Source: Flavobacterium sp. 102
GTDB lineage: Bacteria; Bacteroidota; Bacteroidia; Flavobacteriales; Flavobacteriaceae
Direction: 5' to 3'
Assembly: GCF_003634615.1 (NCBI RefSeq)
Contig: NZ_RBKX01000001.1
Coordinates: forward strand, 3,224,001 to 3,288,000
Length of the DNA stretch: 64,000 nt
Shown in pieces: positions 1 to 8,708 of this stretch; the first letter of the stretch is position 1; every line of letters begins with the position of its first letter. The position numbers and the translations under genes were made by a program. Under the pieces are notes generated by a model. The model saw nothing but the letters and a program-made list of their open reading frames with translations, was not told where the DNA came from and did not search any database.

Positions 1-1542
1 CGAACGGTAAAGTTGTTTGTGTTCAAAATACATCACCGGATTCGGATCGTTAATCGCTGTGTTCAATAGGCCTTTGGCATCATACGGAAATGCAGGATAA
101 ACGACTTTCAATCCCGGGGTTTTGGTAAACCAAGCTTCATTAGTTTGCGAGTGAAAAGGTCCGGCCTGAGTTCCACCACCACAAGGCATACGCACTACTA
201 CATCAGCTTTCTCATTCCAACGGTAATGTTGTTTGGCCAGAAGATTCACAATCGGATTAAATCCCGTGGAAACAAAATCGGCAAATTGCATTTCTACAAT
301 CGCTTTGTATCCGTTGATTGACAATCCGTTTGCGGCAGAAACCACGGCACTTTCACAGATTGGTGTGTTGCGAACTCTTTCTTTACCAAATTGCGTCACA
401 AAACCATCCGTAATTTTAAAAGCGCCACCATACTCAGCGATGTCTTGACCCATGATAACCAAATTATCATGACGTTCCATTGATTGACGTAAGGCATTTG
501 AAATAGCATCCACGACGCGAATATTCTCAACTGCATCGCGATGATTAAAGACTTCGAACTCATACGGTTCATACATATCATTAAGTTCTTCAGCTAAATC
601 AGCTTCACAATCCGGTTCGGCTATGGTAATCGCCCAATGTTCATCAATTTCTGCTTTAATGGCTTTCTTAATCTTTTCGTCTTCTTCTTCCGAAAGCACA
701 CTTATTTCAAGTAGATAATCTCTGTAATTTGAAATTGGATCTTTAATTGCCCACAGATCCATTAACTCTTGTGGAACGTATTTAGTACCACTTGCTTCTT
801 CATGTCCACGCATTCTAAAAGTCTTAAATTCTAATAAAACCGGACGTGGATTATCAACCATCGACGCTTTTAATGCTGCTATTTTGGTGTATACCTCAAG
901 GATATTATTCCCGTCAATGATATGACTTTCCATACCATAACCAAGTCCTTTATCAGCTAAGTTCTCACAACGATATTGTTCATTCGTGGGTGTCGATAAA
1001 CCATATCCATTATTTTCAATCACAAACAAGACAGGTAATTCCCAAACAGCAGCAATATTCAACGCTTCGTGAAAATCACCTTCAGAAGTGGCTCCTTCTC
1101 CGGTGAAAACCGCAGTAACTTTTCCGTTTTTCTTTAATTTATTAGCCAAAGCAATACCATCAGCCACGCCCATTTGCGGTCCCAAATGCGAAATCATTCC
1201 GATGATTTTGAATTCTTGAGTGCCAAAGTGGAATGAACGATCACGTCCTTTAGTAAAACCGGTTTTCTTGCCTTGCCATTGGGAAAACAAACGGTGTAAC
1301 GGAATGTCTCTTCCGGTAAACACACCCAAGTTTCTGTGCATAGGCAAAATGTATTCGTCTTTGTCTAAAGCGGCAGTAATTCCTACTGAAATGGCTTCCT
1401 GACCAATGCCGGAAAACCATTTAGACACTTTCCCTTGACGCAACAAGATCAGCATTTTTTCTTCTATCAATCTTGGTTTAAGTAGCCTTTTATATAAATC
1501 TAATAATTGTAGGTTGGATAACTCTTTTCTGTCGAAATTCAT
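1..1542 (-). CDS. 2-oxoacid dehydrogenase E1, fused alpha/beta subunits (partial)
   Basis: Thiamine-diphosphate E1 component of a 2-oxoacid dehydrogenase complex, probably the branched-chain type, catalysing oxidative decarboxylation before acyl transfer to E2. My translation from the ATG at 1542 gives 514 residues, and the frame stays open off the left edge, so the C-terminus is missing. The alpha part holds the ThDP-binding motif, here GEG at residues 148-150 with ENN at 176-178 (family form GDG-x24-27-NN). From about residue 340 the protein continues as an E1 beta domain, with [13 protein letters not shown] and later [14 protein letters not shown]. Alpha-beta fusion in one chain is common in Bacteroidetes. 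Substrate (branched-chain versus pyruvate) cannot be settled from the sequence. Confidence 0.93.
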   Translation of the reverse strand, partial: MNFDRKELSNLQLLDLYKRLLKPRLIEEKMLILLRQGKVSKWFSGIGQEAISVGITAALDKDEYILPMHRNLGVFTGRDIPLHRLFSQWQGKKTGFTKGRDRSFHFGTQEFKIIGMISHLGPQMGVADGIALANKLKKNGKVTAVFTGEGATSEGDFHEALNIAAVWELPVLFVIENNGYGLSTPTNEQYRCENLADKGLGYGMESHIIDGNNILEVYTKIAALKASMVDNPRPVLLEFKTFRMRGHEEASGTKYVPQELMDLWAIKDPISNYRDYLLEISVLSEEEDEKIKKAIKAEIDEHWAITIAEPDCEADLAEELNDMYEPYEFEVFNHRDAVENIRVVDAISNALRQSMERHDNLVIMGQDIAEYGGAFKITDGFVTQFGKERVRNTPICESAVVSAANGLSINGYKAIVEMQFADFVSTGFNPIVNLLAKQHYRWNEKADVVVRMPCGGGTQAGPFHSQTNEAWFTKTPGLKVVYPAFPYDAKGLLNTAINDPNPVMYFEHKQLYRS

Positions 1543-1561
1543 CTGGTTTATTTTAGCGTTG

Positions 1562-1569
1562 CAAAAGTA
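1562..1569 (-). promoter_or_regulatory. -7 promoter element for the E1 gene
   Basis: Read on the minus strand this is TACTTTTG, matching the Bacteroidetes -7 consensus TAnnTTTG, 20 bases upstream of the E1 start. No TTG at the expected -33 spacing was found, so the call rests on the -7 element alone. Confidence 0.45.
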
Positions 1570-1662
1570 TAAAAACAGATTTCAATCGTTGTAGTTTTTT
1601 AGGGGAAAGTCAAAGAAATCTATTTGAATGAGTAAAAACTGATACGAGAATTGTTAACAACT

Positions 1663-1697
1663 TTGAACTTTTCTATTCAAAAATTAGTTACATTTGT
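1663..1697 (+). promoter_or_regulatory. Promoter of the 2OG-Fe(II) oxygenase gene
   Basis: TTG at 1663-1665 and TACATTTG at 1690-1697 fit the Bacteroidetes TTG / TAnnTTTG promoter, with a 24-base spacer at the long end of the usual range. The -7 element ends 54 bases before the ATG at 1752. Confidence 0.6.
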
Positions 1698-1751
1698 AGT
1701 TATCGTTGGAGTTTTTCCAACCTGAGTTATTAACAAAAAAGTTTTAGTAGT

Positions 1752-2702
1752 ATGCAACAAATTCCAAGTGTTGACTTACGTGATTTCCTGTCGGATGATC
1801 CGGCACGTAAACAAAAATTTGTAAATGAAATCGGAAAAGCTTACGAAGACATTGGCTTCGTAGCACTAAAAGGTCATTTTCTTGATGACAAACTGGTAAG
1901 TGATTTATACGCCGAAGTGCGTAATTTTTTCAACTTGCCATTGGAAACCAAAGCCAATTATGAAATTCCCGGAATCGGCGGCCAACGTGGTTATGTGTCT
2001 TTTGGAAAAGAACATGCCAAAGGTCGTTCGGCTGGTGATTTAAAAGAATTTTGGCACTTTGGACAATACGTTAGCGAAGGTTCAAAATACGCCAGCGAAT
2101 ATCCTGACAATGTAACCGTTTCTGAATTGCCACACTTCAATGAAGTTGGGAAAGAAGCCTACAGAATGTTAGAAAAAACAGGGGTTTATGTATTGAGAGC
2201 TTTGGCATTGTACATTGGTTTAGACGAATATTATTTTGACAACTATATCAAAGACGGAAACAGTATCTTAAGACCTATTCATTATCCGCCAATTACTGAC
2301 GAACCAAAAGACGGCGCCGTTCGTGCCGCTGCTCACGGTGATATCAACTTGATTACGCTTTTAATGGGCGCTCAAGGTAAAGGATTACAAGTACAAAATC
2401 ACAATGGTGACTGGATTGATGCTATGGCACAACCCGACGAATTGATGATTAATGTAGGTGACATGTTATCACGTCACACCAACAATAAATTGAAATCAAC
2501 GATTCACCAAGTAGTGAATCCGCCAAGAGAATTATGGGGAACCTCTCGTTTTTCTATTCCGTTCTTTATGCATCCCGTTAGCGATATGCCATTAAACTGT
2601 TTAGAAAAATGTATCGATGCCGATCATCCAAAAGGATTTGAAGACATCACCGCCGGTGAATATCTTAACGAAAGACTAGTTGAACTAGGACTTAAAAAGT
2701 AA
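1752..2702 (+). CDS. 2-oxoglutarate/Fe(II)-dependent oxygenase, isopenicillin N synthase-like
   Basis: A 316-residue soluble dioxygenase of the IPNS/2OG-Fe(II) family: N-terminal DIOX_N-type domain, then the jelly-roll core. The iron triad is visible as H195-x-D197 (in AHGDINLITLL) and H252 (in STIHQVV). R266 and S268 form the RxS co-substrate signature. Length matches the family (about 310-350). Substrate is unknown: such genes in Bacteroidetes are usually annotated only by family, and no biosynthetic cluster surrounds this one. It has its own promoter and a terminator just downstream, so it is probably monocistronic. Confidence 0.9.
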   Translation: MQQIPSVDLRDFLSDDPARKQKFVNEIGKAYEDIGFVALKGHFLDDKLVSDLYAEVRNFFNLPLETKANYEIPGIGGQRGYVSFGKEHAKGRSAGDLKEFWHFGQYVSEGSKYASEYPDNVTVSELPHFNEVGKEAYRMLEKTGVYVLRALALYIGLDEYYFDNYIKDGNSILRPIHYPPITDEPKDGAVRAAAHGDINLITLLMGAQGKGLQVQNHNGDWIDAMAQPDELMINVGDMLSRHTNNKLKSTIHQVVNPPRELWGTSRFSIPFFMHPVSDMPLNCLEKCIDADHPKGFEDITAGEYLNERLVELGLKK

Positions 2703-2725
2703 AAAGTTAATTCAATAATTTCATT

Positions 2726-2759
2726 AAAGACATTGAGTTAAACACTTGATGTCTTTTTT
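2726..2759 (+). terminator. Rho-independent terminator after the oxygenase gene
   Basis: Stem AAAGACAT (2726-2733) pairs with ATGTCTTT (2749-2756) and runs into a T tract, 24 bases after the stop codon at 2702. Confidence 0.75.
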
Positions 2760-2783
2760 GGTTTTTTTCGTGTAGCGGGGTAC

Positions 2784-2840
2784 CTAAGTTTCTGAGTGCC
2801 TAAGAAAAGAACTCAGCGATTAAGTCACTCAGTCACTTAG
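2784..2840. repeat. Imperfect inverted repeat in the leader of the SUI1 gene
   Basis: The arm at 2784-2798 (CTAAGTTTCTGAGTG) is complementary to 2826-2840 (CACTCAGTCACTTAG) at 13 of 15 positions. The words CTAAG, CTCAG and CACT recur between and inside the arms. It ends 12 bases before the ATG at 2853, so it would lie in the mRNA leader if transcription starts upstream. Confidence 0.7.
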
Positions 2841-2852
2841 CAACTTAAAAAA

Positions 2853-3185
2853 ATGGACTTACAAGAACAATTAAAAAAACTCTTCCCCGACCACGAACCA
2901 TCAAACGAACCGGAAGCAGTTCGCGAAGAAAATCACGAGCTATTCATTCAGGCAGCGCCCATGATTTGCAAATATGAAAAAAGAAAAGGCAAAGCCACCA
3001 CCATCATCGAAGGTTACGAAGGCAGCGACGAAGATTTTAAAGTCTTAGCCAAAGAAATCAAAACCAAACTCAGTGTGGGCGGTACTTTCAAAGACGGCAC
3101 CATCATTATTCAAGGCGATTATCGCGATAAAATAATGAACCTGCTTAAAGACAAAGGCTTTAAAACCAAACGCGTTGGCGGCTAA
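2853..3185 (+). CDS. SUI1/eIF1-like translation factor (YciH family)
   Basis: A 110-residue protein with the SUI1 fold in its C-terminal two-thirds, including KRKGKATTIIEGYEG and the tail GTFKDGTIIIQGDYRDKIMNLLKDKGFKTKRVGG, typical of bacterial eIF1 homologues of the YciH type. Such proteins bind the small ribosomal subunit and affect initiation fidelity, but the bacterial role is only partly established. The acidic N-terminus (about residues 1-35) is variable in the family. Start chosen because it is the only in-frame ATG before the conserved region. Confidence 0.88.
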   Translation: MDLQEQLKKLFPDHEPSNEPEAVREENHELFIQAAPMICKYEKRKGKATTIIEGYEGSDEDFKVLAKEIKTKLSVGGTFKDGTIIIQGDYRDKIMNLLKDKGFKTKRVGG

Positions 3186-3198
3186 AATAAATTAACAA

Positions 3199-3246
3199 TT
3201 GATAATGGATAACTAATAATTTTCATTGTCAATTATCCATTATCAA
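3199..3246. repeat. Perfect 14-bp inverted repeat upstream of the nucleoside phosphorylase
   Basis: TTGATAATGGATAA at 3199-3212 is exactly complementary to TTATCCATTATCAA at 3233-3246 with a 20-base loop. Flanking partial copies (ACAATTGATAA, CAACTATCAATTAA) extend the pattern to the start codon at 3263. There is no T tract after it in either direction, so it does not look like a simple terminator. Confidence 0.75.
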
Positions 3247-3262
3247 CTATCAATTAAAGAAA

Positions 3263-4129
3263 ATGATACAATCCTCTGAATTAATATTAAATCCCGACGG
3301 CAGCGTTTATCACCTAAACCTAAAGCCGGAACATATTGCCCACGACATCATCTTCGTAGGTGACCAAAACCGTGTAGAAAAAATTACACAGTTCTTTGAC
3401 AGCATTGAATTCTCTACACAAAAACGCGAATTCAAAACCCAAACCGGTTATTTCAAAGGCAAAAAAATGACCGTAATGTCTACCGGAATCGGACCGGACA
3501 ACATTGACATTGTCATGAACGAATTGGATGCTTTAGTCAACATCGATTTAGAAACCCGTAAACCAAAAGAACAGCTAACGTCTTTAAACATTGTCAGAAT
3601 TGGAACTTCGGGTTCATTGCAAGCCGATATTCCTTGTGACAGTTTTGTCATGAGTCGCTTCGGGCTGGGATTAGATAACATGCTTCGCTCCTATTTAATC
3701 GATGATATTTCAGAAAAAGCGATGGAAGAAGCCTTCATCACTCAAACCAATTGGGATGCAAGAAAAGGACGTCCTTATGTCATCGCCTGTTCAGAAACAC
3801 TCGAAAAAAGAATGGAAAGCGATCAAATATTCAAAGGTTTCACAGGAACAGCCGGCGGATTTTACGGACCGCAAGGACGCGTTTTGCGCCTCGAAATTCA
3901 AGATGCCAATTTGAACAGCAAAATGGATCGCTTCGAATTTGAAGGCATCAAAATGACCAACTTAGAAATGGAAACCGGGGCCATTTACGGCTTAGGCAAG
4001 CTTTTAGGTCACGAATGTTTGTCGCTAAACGCCATTATCGCCAACAGAGCAACAGGAACTTTCAGCGAAGATCCATACAAAGCCGTCGATGCGTTGATTG
4101 CCTATGCTTTGAACAAATTGGCAGAATAA
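3263..4129 (+). CDS. Nucleoside phosphorylase (uridine phosphorylase-like)
   Basis: A 288-residue member of the PNP/UDP phosphorylase superfamily, which cleaves nucleosides with phosphate to base and ribose-1-phosphate. Diagnostic stretches are the phosphate-binding start IIFVGDQNRVEKI, the STGIGPDNIDIVMNEL loop, VRIGTSGSLQ, and the C-terminal substrate segment MTNLEMETGAIYGLG (the NxEMExG signature). No signal peptide, so cytosolic. Base preference (uridine versus purine) is not decided here; the sequence resembles flavobacterial proteins annotated simply as nucleoside phosphorylase. Confidence 0.88.
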   Translation: MIQSSELILNPDGSVYHLNLKPEHIAHDIIFVGDQNRVEKITQFFDSIEFSTQKREFKTQTGYFKGKKMTVMSTGIGPDNIDIVMNELDALVNIDLETRKPKEQLTSLNIVRIGTSGSLQADIPCDSFVMSRFGLGLDNMLRSYLIDDISEKAMEEAFITQTNWDARKGRPYVIACSETLEKRMESDQIFKGFTGTAGGFYGPQGRVLRLEIQDANLNSKMDRFEFEGIKMTNLEMETGAIYGLGKLLGHECLSLNAIIANRATGTFSEDPYKAVDALIAYALNKLAE

Positions 4130-4137
4130 ATTTTAGA

Positions 4138-4248
4138 AGCTATTTCCCGCTTTCCGCAGTATCTTTTTTTGTCACATTGAGTGCATCCCGAAGTTTCGGG
4201 AGAAGTGCTTTTCTTAAAAAAAAGGATACTTGCTTCTATCGGGGCTAA
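4138..4248. repeat. Long hairpin, probable interspersed flavobacterial element
   Basis: About 110 bases between two genes that fold on themselves: AGCTATTTCCCGC at the left end, CTATCGGGGCTAA at the right, ATCTTTTTTT (4161-4170) facing the AAAAAAAAGGAT run near 4217-4227, and a perfect inner hairpin TCCCGAA-gt-TTCGGGA (4186-4201). From memory, similar blocks starting with CTATTTCCCGC and ending near ATCGGGGCTAA recur in Flavobacterium intergenic regions. That recollection is unverified. Confidence 0.55.
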
Positions 4249-4258
4249 TTAAAAAAAC

Positions 4259-4801
4259 ATGAATTTAATTTTAGAAACAAATCGTCTTTTACTTCGCCCG
4301 CTCGAACTTTCCGATGCCGAAGCCATGTTTGCCATGGATAAAAATCCGGAAGTACACAAATACCTTTGGCAAACTCCGATACAAAAAATAGACGAAGTCA
4401 TTAAAGTTATCGAATACGTTCGCAGTCAATACGAAAGAAATAATATCGGTCGTTTTGCCACAATTGTAAAAGAAACTAACGAATTCATCGGTTGGACAGG
4501 CATCAAATTTGTCGATGACCATGTAGAAAACGGCAATACCAATTTCTACGATTATGGCTATCGCTTAAACCAAAAATTTTGGGGCAAAGGTTTCGCCACC
4601 GAAGCTTCAATAGCTTGGCTCGACTATGGTTTCAACCAAATGAAAATAGACAAAATGAATGCCTACACGCATTTTGACAACGGTGCTTCCAACCATATTT
4701 TGCAAAAAGTCGGCATGAAATTCATGGAAGACTATCCCGATAAAGACGGCGTCATTTGGAAATGGTGGCAAATGGAAAATCCTGCCATCGCAGATCGATA
4801 G
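4259..4801 (+). CDS. GNAT family N-acetyltransferase (RimJ/RimL-like)
   Basis: A 180-residue acetyl-CoA-dependent acetyltransferase. The N-terminus LILETNRLLLRPLELSDAEAMFAMDKNPEVHKYLW is the usual opening of the RimJ/RimL/SpeG branch. The acetyl-CoA loop is visible as QKFWGKGFATEA (R/QxxGxG/A pattern), and the C-terminal ASNHILQKVGMKF matches motif B. The substrate (protein N-terminus, polyamine or small amine) cannot be inferred. Short GCCC-ttt-GGGC hairpin sequence follows at 4806-4816, without a T tract. Confidence 0.88.
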   Translation: MNLILETNRLLLRPLELSDAEAMFAMDKNPEVHKYLWQTPIQKIDEVIKVIEYVRSQYERNNIGRFATIVKETNEFIGWTGIKFVDDHVENGNTNFYDYGYRLNQKFWGKGFATEASIAWLDYGFNQMKIDKMNAYTHFDNGASNHILQKVGMKFMEDYPDKDGVIWKWWQMENPAIADR

Positions 4802-4870
4802 AAACGCCCTTTGGGCTACAGATACGCTTCGCTTTAGATAGTTAGAAGCTAACAATTAAAGACAAAGTTC

Positions 4871-4917
4871 TATCTAAAAATTAAGAAGTCTAAAAATCTA
4901 ACAATCTAAAAATCTAA
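4871..4917. repeat. Short direct repeats of an AATCTAA word directly before a start codon
   Basis: The words TCTAAAAAT and AATCTAA recur several times in imperfect tandem, ending immediately at the ATG at 4918. AT-rich, with no stable hairpin seen. Confidence 0.55.
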
Positions 4918-5769
4918 ATGAAAACTGTAAAAATAACAGGCGTTCCCGAACATTTTAATTTGCCTTGGCATTTGTGCATCGAAAGCGGTGAGTTTCTCCA
5001 AGCCGGTATCGACTTACAATGGACTGACATTCCGGAAGGCACGGGTAAAATGTGTCAAATGCTACGCGATGGCGAAACCGATATTGCTGTAATTCTGACG
5101 GAAGGCATCGTAAAAGATATTGTTGGAGGAAACCCAAGTTCAATTGTTCAGGTTTATGTGGAAAGTCCGCTAATTTGGGGCATTCATGTGGGTGCTAATT
5201 CATCCTACCAAACTTTAGCCGATTTAGAAAACACCAAAGCAGCAATTTCACGTTATGGTTCCGGCTCGCATTTGATGTCTTATGTCAATGCCAAAAACCA
5301 AAACTGGAACACCGAAACACTACAGTTTGAAATCGTCAACACCATTGACGGCGCGGTTGAAGCATTAACGACTAGTAAAGCCGATTACTTTTTGTGGGAA
5401 CGTTTTATGACCAAACCGTTAGTAGACAAAGGCATTTTTCGTCGCATTGCCGATTGTCCAACACCTTGGCCTTGTTTTGTAATTGCGGTGCGAAATGAAT
5501 TCTTTGAAGACCACTTTCAAACCGTTGATTTGATTTTGGACATCATCAATAACACTACTGCTGATTTTAAAGATATTCCGAGTATTGACAGAACTTTGGC
5601 TTCTAAATACAATCAAAAACTAGAAGATATCCAAGAATGGTTATCGCTTACCAAATGGTCGCAAAAACCTTTGGAAGAAAAAGTGTTAAACAAAATTCAA
5701 AATCAGTTGTTTGACCTCAAAATTATAGATAAAAAAGGTACTTTTGCTGAAATCGTGAAAGCCGTTTAG
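4918..5769 (+). CDS. Substrate-binding protein of the NitT/TauT type, without signal peptide
   Basis: A 283-residue periplasmic-binding-protein fold of the NMT1/SsuA/TauA class: VKITGVPEHFNLPWHLCIESGEFLQAGIDLQWTD is the usual opening, followed by the GTGKMCQMLRDGETDIAVILTEG segment and the ligand-cleft sequence ISRYGSGSHLMSYV. Unusually, the protein starts at the mature domain, with no signal peptide or lipobox, and no ABC permease or ATPase is next to it. It may therefore act in the cytosol as an enzyme or sensor rather than in transport. The next gene starts 17 bases downstream, so co-transcription is likely. Confidence 0.82.
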   Translation: MKTVKITGVPEHFNLPWHLCIESGEFLQAGIDLQWTDIPEGTGKMCQMLRDGETDIAVILTEGIVKDIVGGNPSSIVQVYVESPLIWGIHVGANSSYQTLADLENTKAAISRYGSGSHLMSYVNAKNQNWNTETLQFEIVNTIDGAVEALTTSKADYFLWERFMTKPLVDKGIFRRIADCPTPWPCFVIAVRNEFFEDHFQTVDLILDIINNTTADFKDIPSIDRTLASKYNQKLEDIQEWLSLTKWSQKPLEEKVLNKIQNQLFDLKIIDKKGTFAEIVKAV

Positions 5770-5786
5770 CTTTTACCTTTGGCAAT

Positions 5787-6719
5787 ATGATCAAAATAGG
5801 AAATCTTACTTATCAGCAACTGAAAGAAAAATTCAGGATAAAAAGTCCTTGGGATTTGATTATCATTTTTGTGCTGAACATTCTGATTACCATTCCGATT
5901 TTCATCATCGCCCACAACAATTTCATTACACTTGATTGGGCCAATCACATTGACAGAATCTTACTCTTTATTCTTATTCTTGTCGTTATTCAATTTATCT
6001 TAAGAGCGCTGCGAAGAGTAACCTTGATTTCTGTTATCCTTTATTTTCTCGTTCTTGGCTACGGTAGTTTATTCAGCGATTATGGATTTGAAAGTGTATT
6101 CGAAGACTATCGCACCATGATTTACACCATGAATGATGATCCTTATCCGCAAGACATTATCATCTCAAAACTTTTACCTTTTCCCAATAAGTCCAAAATT
6201 TTAGATGCTATCGAATACCAAAATCCGAAAATAAGAAACTTTGCCATCATGGCTACTGCCAAGCATTTTAAGGACGTAAAAGGATATCATGAGTACTTCA
6301 CCATAATTCAGTCTTTTGCGGTTTTTAAAGAAATCAATTCGAATTGGAATTATGTAAGTGACCCCAAAGGACGCGATTATATTGCCAAAGCAACTGAGTC
6401 ACTACAATATCTTTCCGGTGATTGTGATGACCATTCTATTTTCATGGCGGCTTGCATTAAATCTATTGGCGGAACGACGCGACTCATTCACACCAAAGGA
6501 CATATTTATCCCGAATTGTATATCGGAACCCAAAAAGATTTGGAGAAAATAAACTATGCGATAAAAAAAGTTCTTTTCCCTCTGGAAAGTAAAAACAAAA
6601 CCATCAATTATCATATTGATGAACGAGGTAACATTTGGCTTAACTTAGATTACACCGCCAAATATCCCGGTGGTCCTTTTATGAATGAGGAAATTTTGGG
6701 TGCCTTAACGCTGGAATAA
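5787..6719 (+). CDS. Membrane protein with transglutaminase-like domain
   Basis: A 310-residue protein. Two or three hydrophobic segments lie in the first 100 residues (around LIIIFVLNILITIPIFIIAHN, ILLFILILVVIQFIL, LISVILYFLVLGYGS). The C-terminal half carries a transglutaminase/papain-like core with a plausible triad: C213 (in LSGDCDDHS), H239 (GHIYPEL) and D288 (WLNLDYTAKYPGG). In bacteria such domains are usually proteases or peptide crosslinkers. The actual substrate is unknown. It follows the solitary binding protein closely (17 bases), suggesting a two-gene operon. Confidence 0.75.
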   Translation: MIKIGNLTYQQLKEKFRIKSPWDLIIIFVLNILITIPIFIIAHNNFITLDWANHIDRILLFILILVVIQFILRALRRVTLISVILYFLVLGYGSLFSDYGFESVFEDYRTMIYTMNDDPYPQDIIISKLLPFPNKSKILDAIEYQNPKIRNFAIMATAKHFKDVKGYHEYFTIIQSFAVFKEINSNWNYVSDPKGRDYIAKATESLQYLSGDCDDHSIFMAACIKSIGGTTRLIHTKGHIYPELYIGTQKDLEKINYAIKKVLFPLESKNKTINYHIDERGNIWLNLDYTAKYPGGPFMNEEILGALTLE

Positions 6720-6786
6720 TTCTTCGGGGTTTAACAATTTCTGACTATTTTATTTACTATATTCGTTTCCTATAAAACAAACCATA

Positions 6787-7356
6787 ATGAAAAAATTGCT
6801 TTGCCTATTTCTGTTGATTTCTTTGGGTTCACAAGCCCAAGAAACTACTCCGTTGGACAATAAGAAAAATGAATTCAGAGTCGATGTTTTGTCGGCGCTA
6901 GTTTGGCAAAAAGCCAGTTTGAGTTACGAACGATTCTTTGGCGGCAATTTCTCTACCGGTTTCAATGTCAATTTTTCCGACAGCAAACAGTTGAATGAAG
7001 ATTTTGATAATGGTTACAGAAATAATGTCCCAAAATTTGAATTCAATCCGTATGTGAGATACCAATTGTCTAAAGGCAAAAAAAGTTTCTACTTTGCGGA
7101 AGTATTCGGTTCGTATAATGGTGGAGATTACAAAGAAATTATACGCTTAGAAGATGAAAATTTAAACGGTTATTACACTACCAAAAAATCAGAATACACC
7201 GATTTTGGTTTGGGCGGTGGATTAGGCTATAAAATGTACCTCAAAGACGCTTTTGTCCTGGAATTTTTGGCCGGATTTGGTTCCAACCTAACCAACCGCG
7301 ATGAAAGTCCGGATGTGATTTCAAGAGTTGGATTTAATTTAGGCTACCGATTTTAA
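6787..7356 (+). CDS. Small outer-membrane beta-barrel protein
   Basis: A 189-residue secreted protein: signal peptide MKKLLCLFLLISLGSQAQ (cleavage after QA-Q), then alternating amphipathic strands (RVDVLSALVWQKASLSYERFF, NPYVRYQLSKGKKSFYFAEVFGSYNG, FGLGGGLGYKMYL) ending in an aromatic residue, YRF. This is the pattern of 8-strand outer-membrane barrels, resembling the DUF3575 type. Function unknown. The next gene, a lipoprotein, begins 10 bases later, suggesting a two-gene envelope operon. Confidence 0.75.
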   Translation: MKKLLCLFLLISLGSQAQETTPLDNKKNEFRVDVLSALVWQKASLSYERFFGGNFSTGFNVNFSDSKQLNEDFDNGYRNNVPKFEFNPYVRYQLSKGKKSFYFAEVFGSYNGGDYKEIIRLEDENLNGYYTTKKSEYTDFGLGGGLGYKMYLKDAFVLEFLAGFGSNLTNRDESPDVISRVGFNLGYRF

Positions 7357-7366
7357 TACAGAAAAC

Positions 7367-7957
7367 ATGAAAAAATTATCATACCTCGCTTTACTATTTG
7401 TTGCAGCCTTAATGACCAACTGCGATACCAACGATGACACCTTTTACAAAACCATTTATGTAGAAGGCGGCAATAACATCGTTACTTTTCCACCTCAAAC
7501 GACTTACAATGTTGGTGATTATTTATATGTAAAAGCCGATTTAGCAAGATACATTCCCGAACCGGGAGAAACCAATTTGTTGGATATTTACAGAACAACC
7601 GGAAATGCTCCTCAATTTGTATTTTCTTATGTCATTGAACGAAAAATAAACGCTACCGATTGGGAAGTAGTTACGGTAAATGACAACCAATTAGACATCA
7701 ACGCCGGAGATGCTCAAAATGGCGCTTACGTTTATGCGATTTGCGAATACAACACTGTGGATGAATATTATCGATATGATGTTGGTTTCCCATTATTAAC
7801 CGCCGGAAATTACCGATTAACCTTTGGCTATAACAGTTCGTCTACCAACAGCGTAGAATTGGTTTCACAGAATTCAACAAAAAACCTGATTGTAAATTTA
7901 AATGCCGCCGTGTCTAACCTTGACAGTGGTGGTTATTTTTATTTCAACGTCAATTAA
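7367..7957 (+). CDS. Putative lipoprotein of unknown function
   Basis: A 196-residue protein with a lipoprotein signal peptide (MKKLSYLALLFVAALMTNC, cysteine at residue 19) and an acidic segment DTNDD just after it, as is common for surface-exported Bacteroidetes lipoproteins. The rest is beta-rich with no recognised motif. It sits 10 bases behind the barrel gene. The gene converges on uracil-DNA glycosylase, with one base between stop codons. Confidence 0.7.
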   Translation: MKKLSYLALLFVAALMTNCDTNDDTFYKTIYVEGGNNIVTFPPQTTYNVGDYLYVKADLARYIPEPGETNLLDIYRTTGNAPQFVFSYVIERKINATDWEVVTVNDNQLDINAGDAQNGAYVYAICEYNTVDEYYRYDVGFPLLTAGNYRLTFGYNSSSTNSVELVSQNSTKNLIVNLNAAVSNLDSGGYFYFNVN

Positions 7958-7958
7958 A

Positions 7959-8624
7959 TCACCACTGAATTTCGGCTCTGCCAATACTTTTCAAATAAAC
8001 GTTGGTTTTACTGAAATGTTTGTTGCCAAACCACAATCCGCGATTGGCACTTAATGGTGATGGATGTCCGGTTTCTAAAACATGGTGTTTGTCACGATTA
8101 ATTTTAGCGCCTTTCTTTTTGGCAAATCCGCCCCAAAGTAGAAACACTACGTTTTCTTTTGTATCAGATATTTTTTGAATCACCGCGTCGGTAAAGACTT
8201 CCCAACCCTGATTTTGATGACTTCCGGCTTCACTTTCACGAACCGTTAATGTGGCATTGAGCAATAAAACGCCTTGGTCTGCCCAACGTTCTAAATTGCC
8301 TGAAATGGGAATGGGCAAATCTACATCGACTTGAATTTCTTTAAAAATATTAATCAGCGATGGCGGAAACGAAATCCCATCTGAAACCGAAAAACACAAT
8401 CCATTGGCTTGACCTAAACCATGATACGGATCTTGACCGATGATTACCACTTTGACTTTATCAAACGGACAATGGTCGAAAGCGGAAAAGATTTGAGTTC
8501 CAATGGGGAAACATTTATGATTGGTATACTCGCTTTTGACAAAATCTGTGAGTTGCTTAAAATAAGGTTTTTCAAACTCGTCTGAAAGTTGGTCATGCCA
8601 AGAAGAATGCAATTTGATTAACAT
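7959..8624 (-). CDS. ung: Uracil-DNA glycosylase, family 1
   Basis: Removes uracil from DNA in base-excision repair. The catalytic water-activating motif is GQDPYHG, followed by LLLNATLTVRE and the minor-groove/His motif GHPSPLSANRG, all in the family 1 order. I start at the ATG at 8624, giving 221 residues beginning MLIKLHSSWHDQL. The open frame extends 13 codons further to 8663, but those residues are not family-like and would overlap the divergent promoter region. Confidence 0.95.
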   Translation of the reverse strand: MLIKLHSSWHDQLSDEFEKPYFKQLTDFVKSEYTNHKCFPIGTQIFSAFDHCPFDKVKVVIIGQDPYHGLGQANGLCFSVSDGISFPPSLINIFKEIQVDVDLPIPISGNLERWADQGVLLLNATLTVRESEAGSHQNQGWEVFTDAVIQKISDTKENVVFLLWGGFAKKKGAKINRDKHHVLETGHPSPLSANRGLWFGNKHFSKTNVYLKSIGRAEIQW

Positions 8625-8657
8625 CTCATAAAATTTTACCAAAAATACTATTTTCTG

Positions 8658-8689
8658 TTGCAATATGGATTCTATCCTTTGTAACTTTG
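8658..8689 (+). promoter_or_regulatory. Promoter of mutS2
   Basis: TTG at 8658-8660 and TAACTTTG at 8682-8689 with a 21-base spacer fit the Bacteroidetes consensus. The ATG of mutS2 at 8709 is 19 bases after the -7 element, giving a short leader. Confidence 0.6.
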
Positions 8690-8708
8690 AACCAAAGACA
8701 TTGATTGA

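Noticed and set aside
4805..4817. Terminator after the GNAT gene
   Set aside because: The GCCC-ttt-GGGC stem is only four pairs and has no T tract.
7959..8663. Longer start for uracil-DNA glycosylase at 8663
   Set aside because: The added 13 residues are unlike the family and would run over the mutS2 promoter. The ATG at 8624 fits better.
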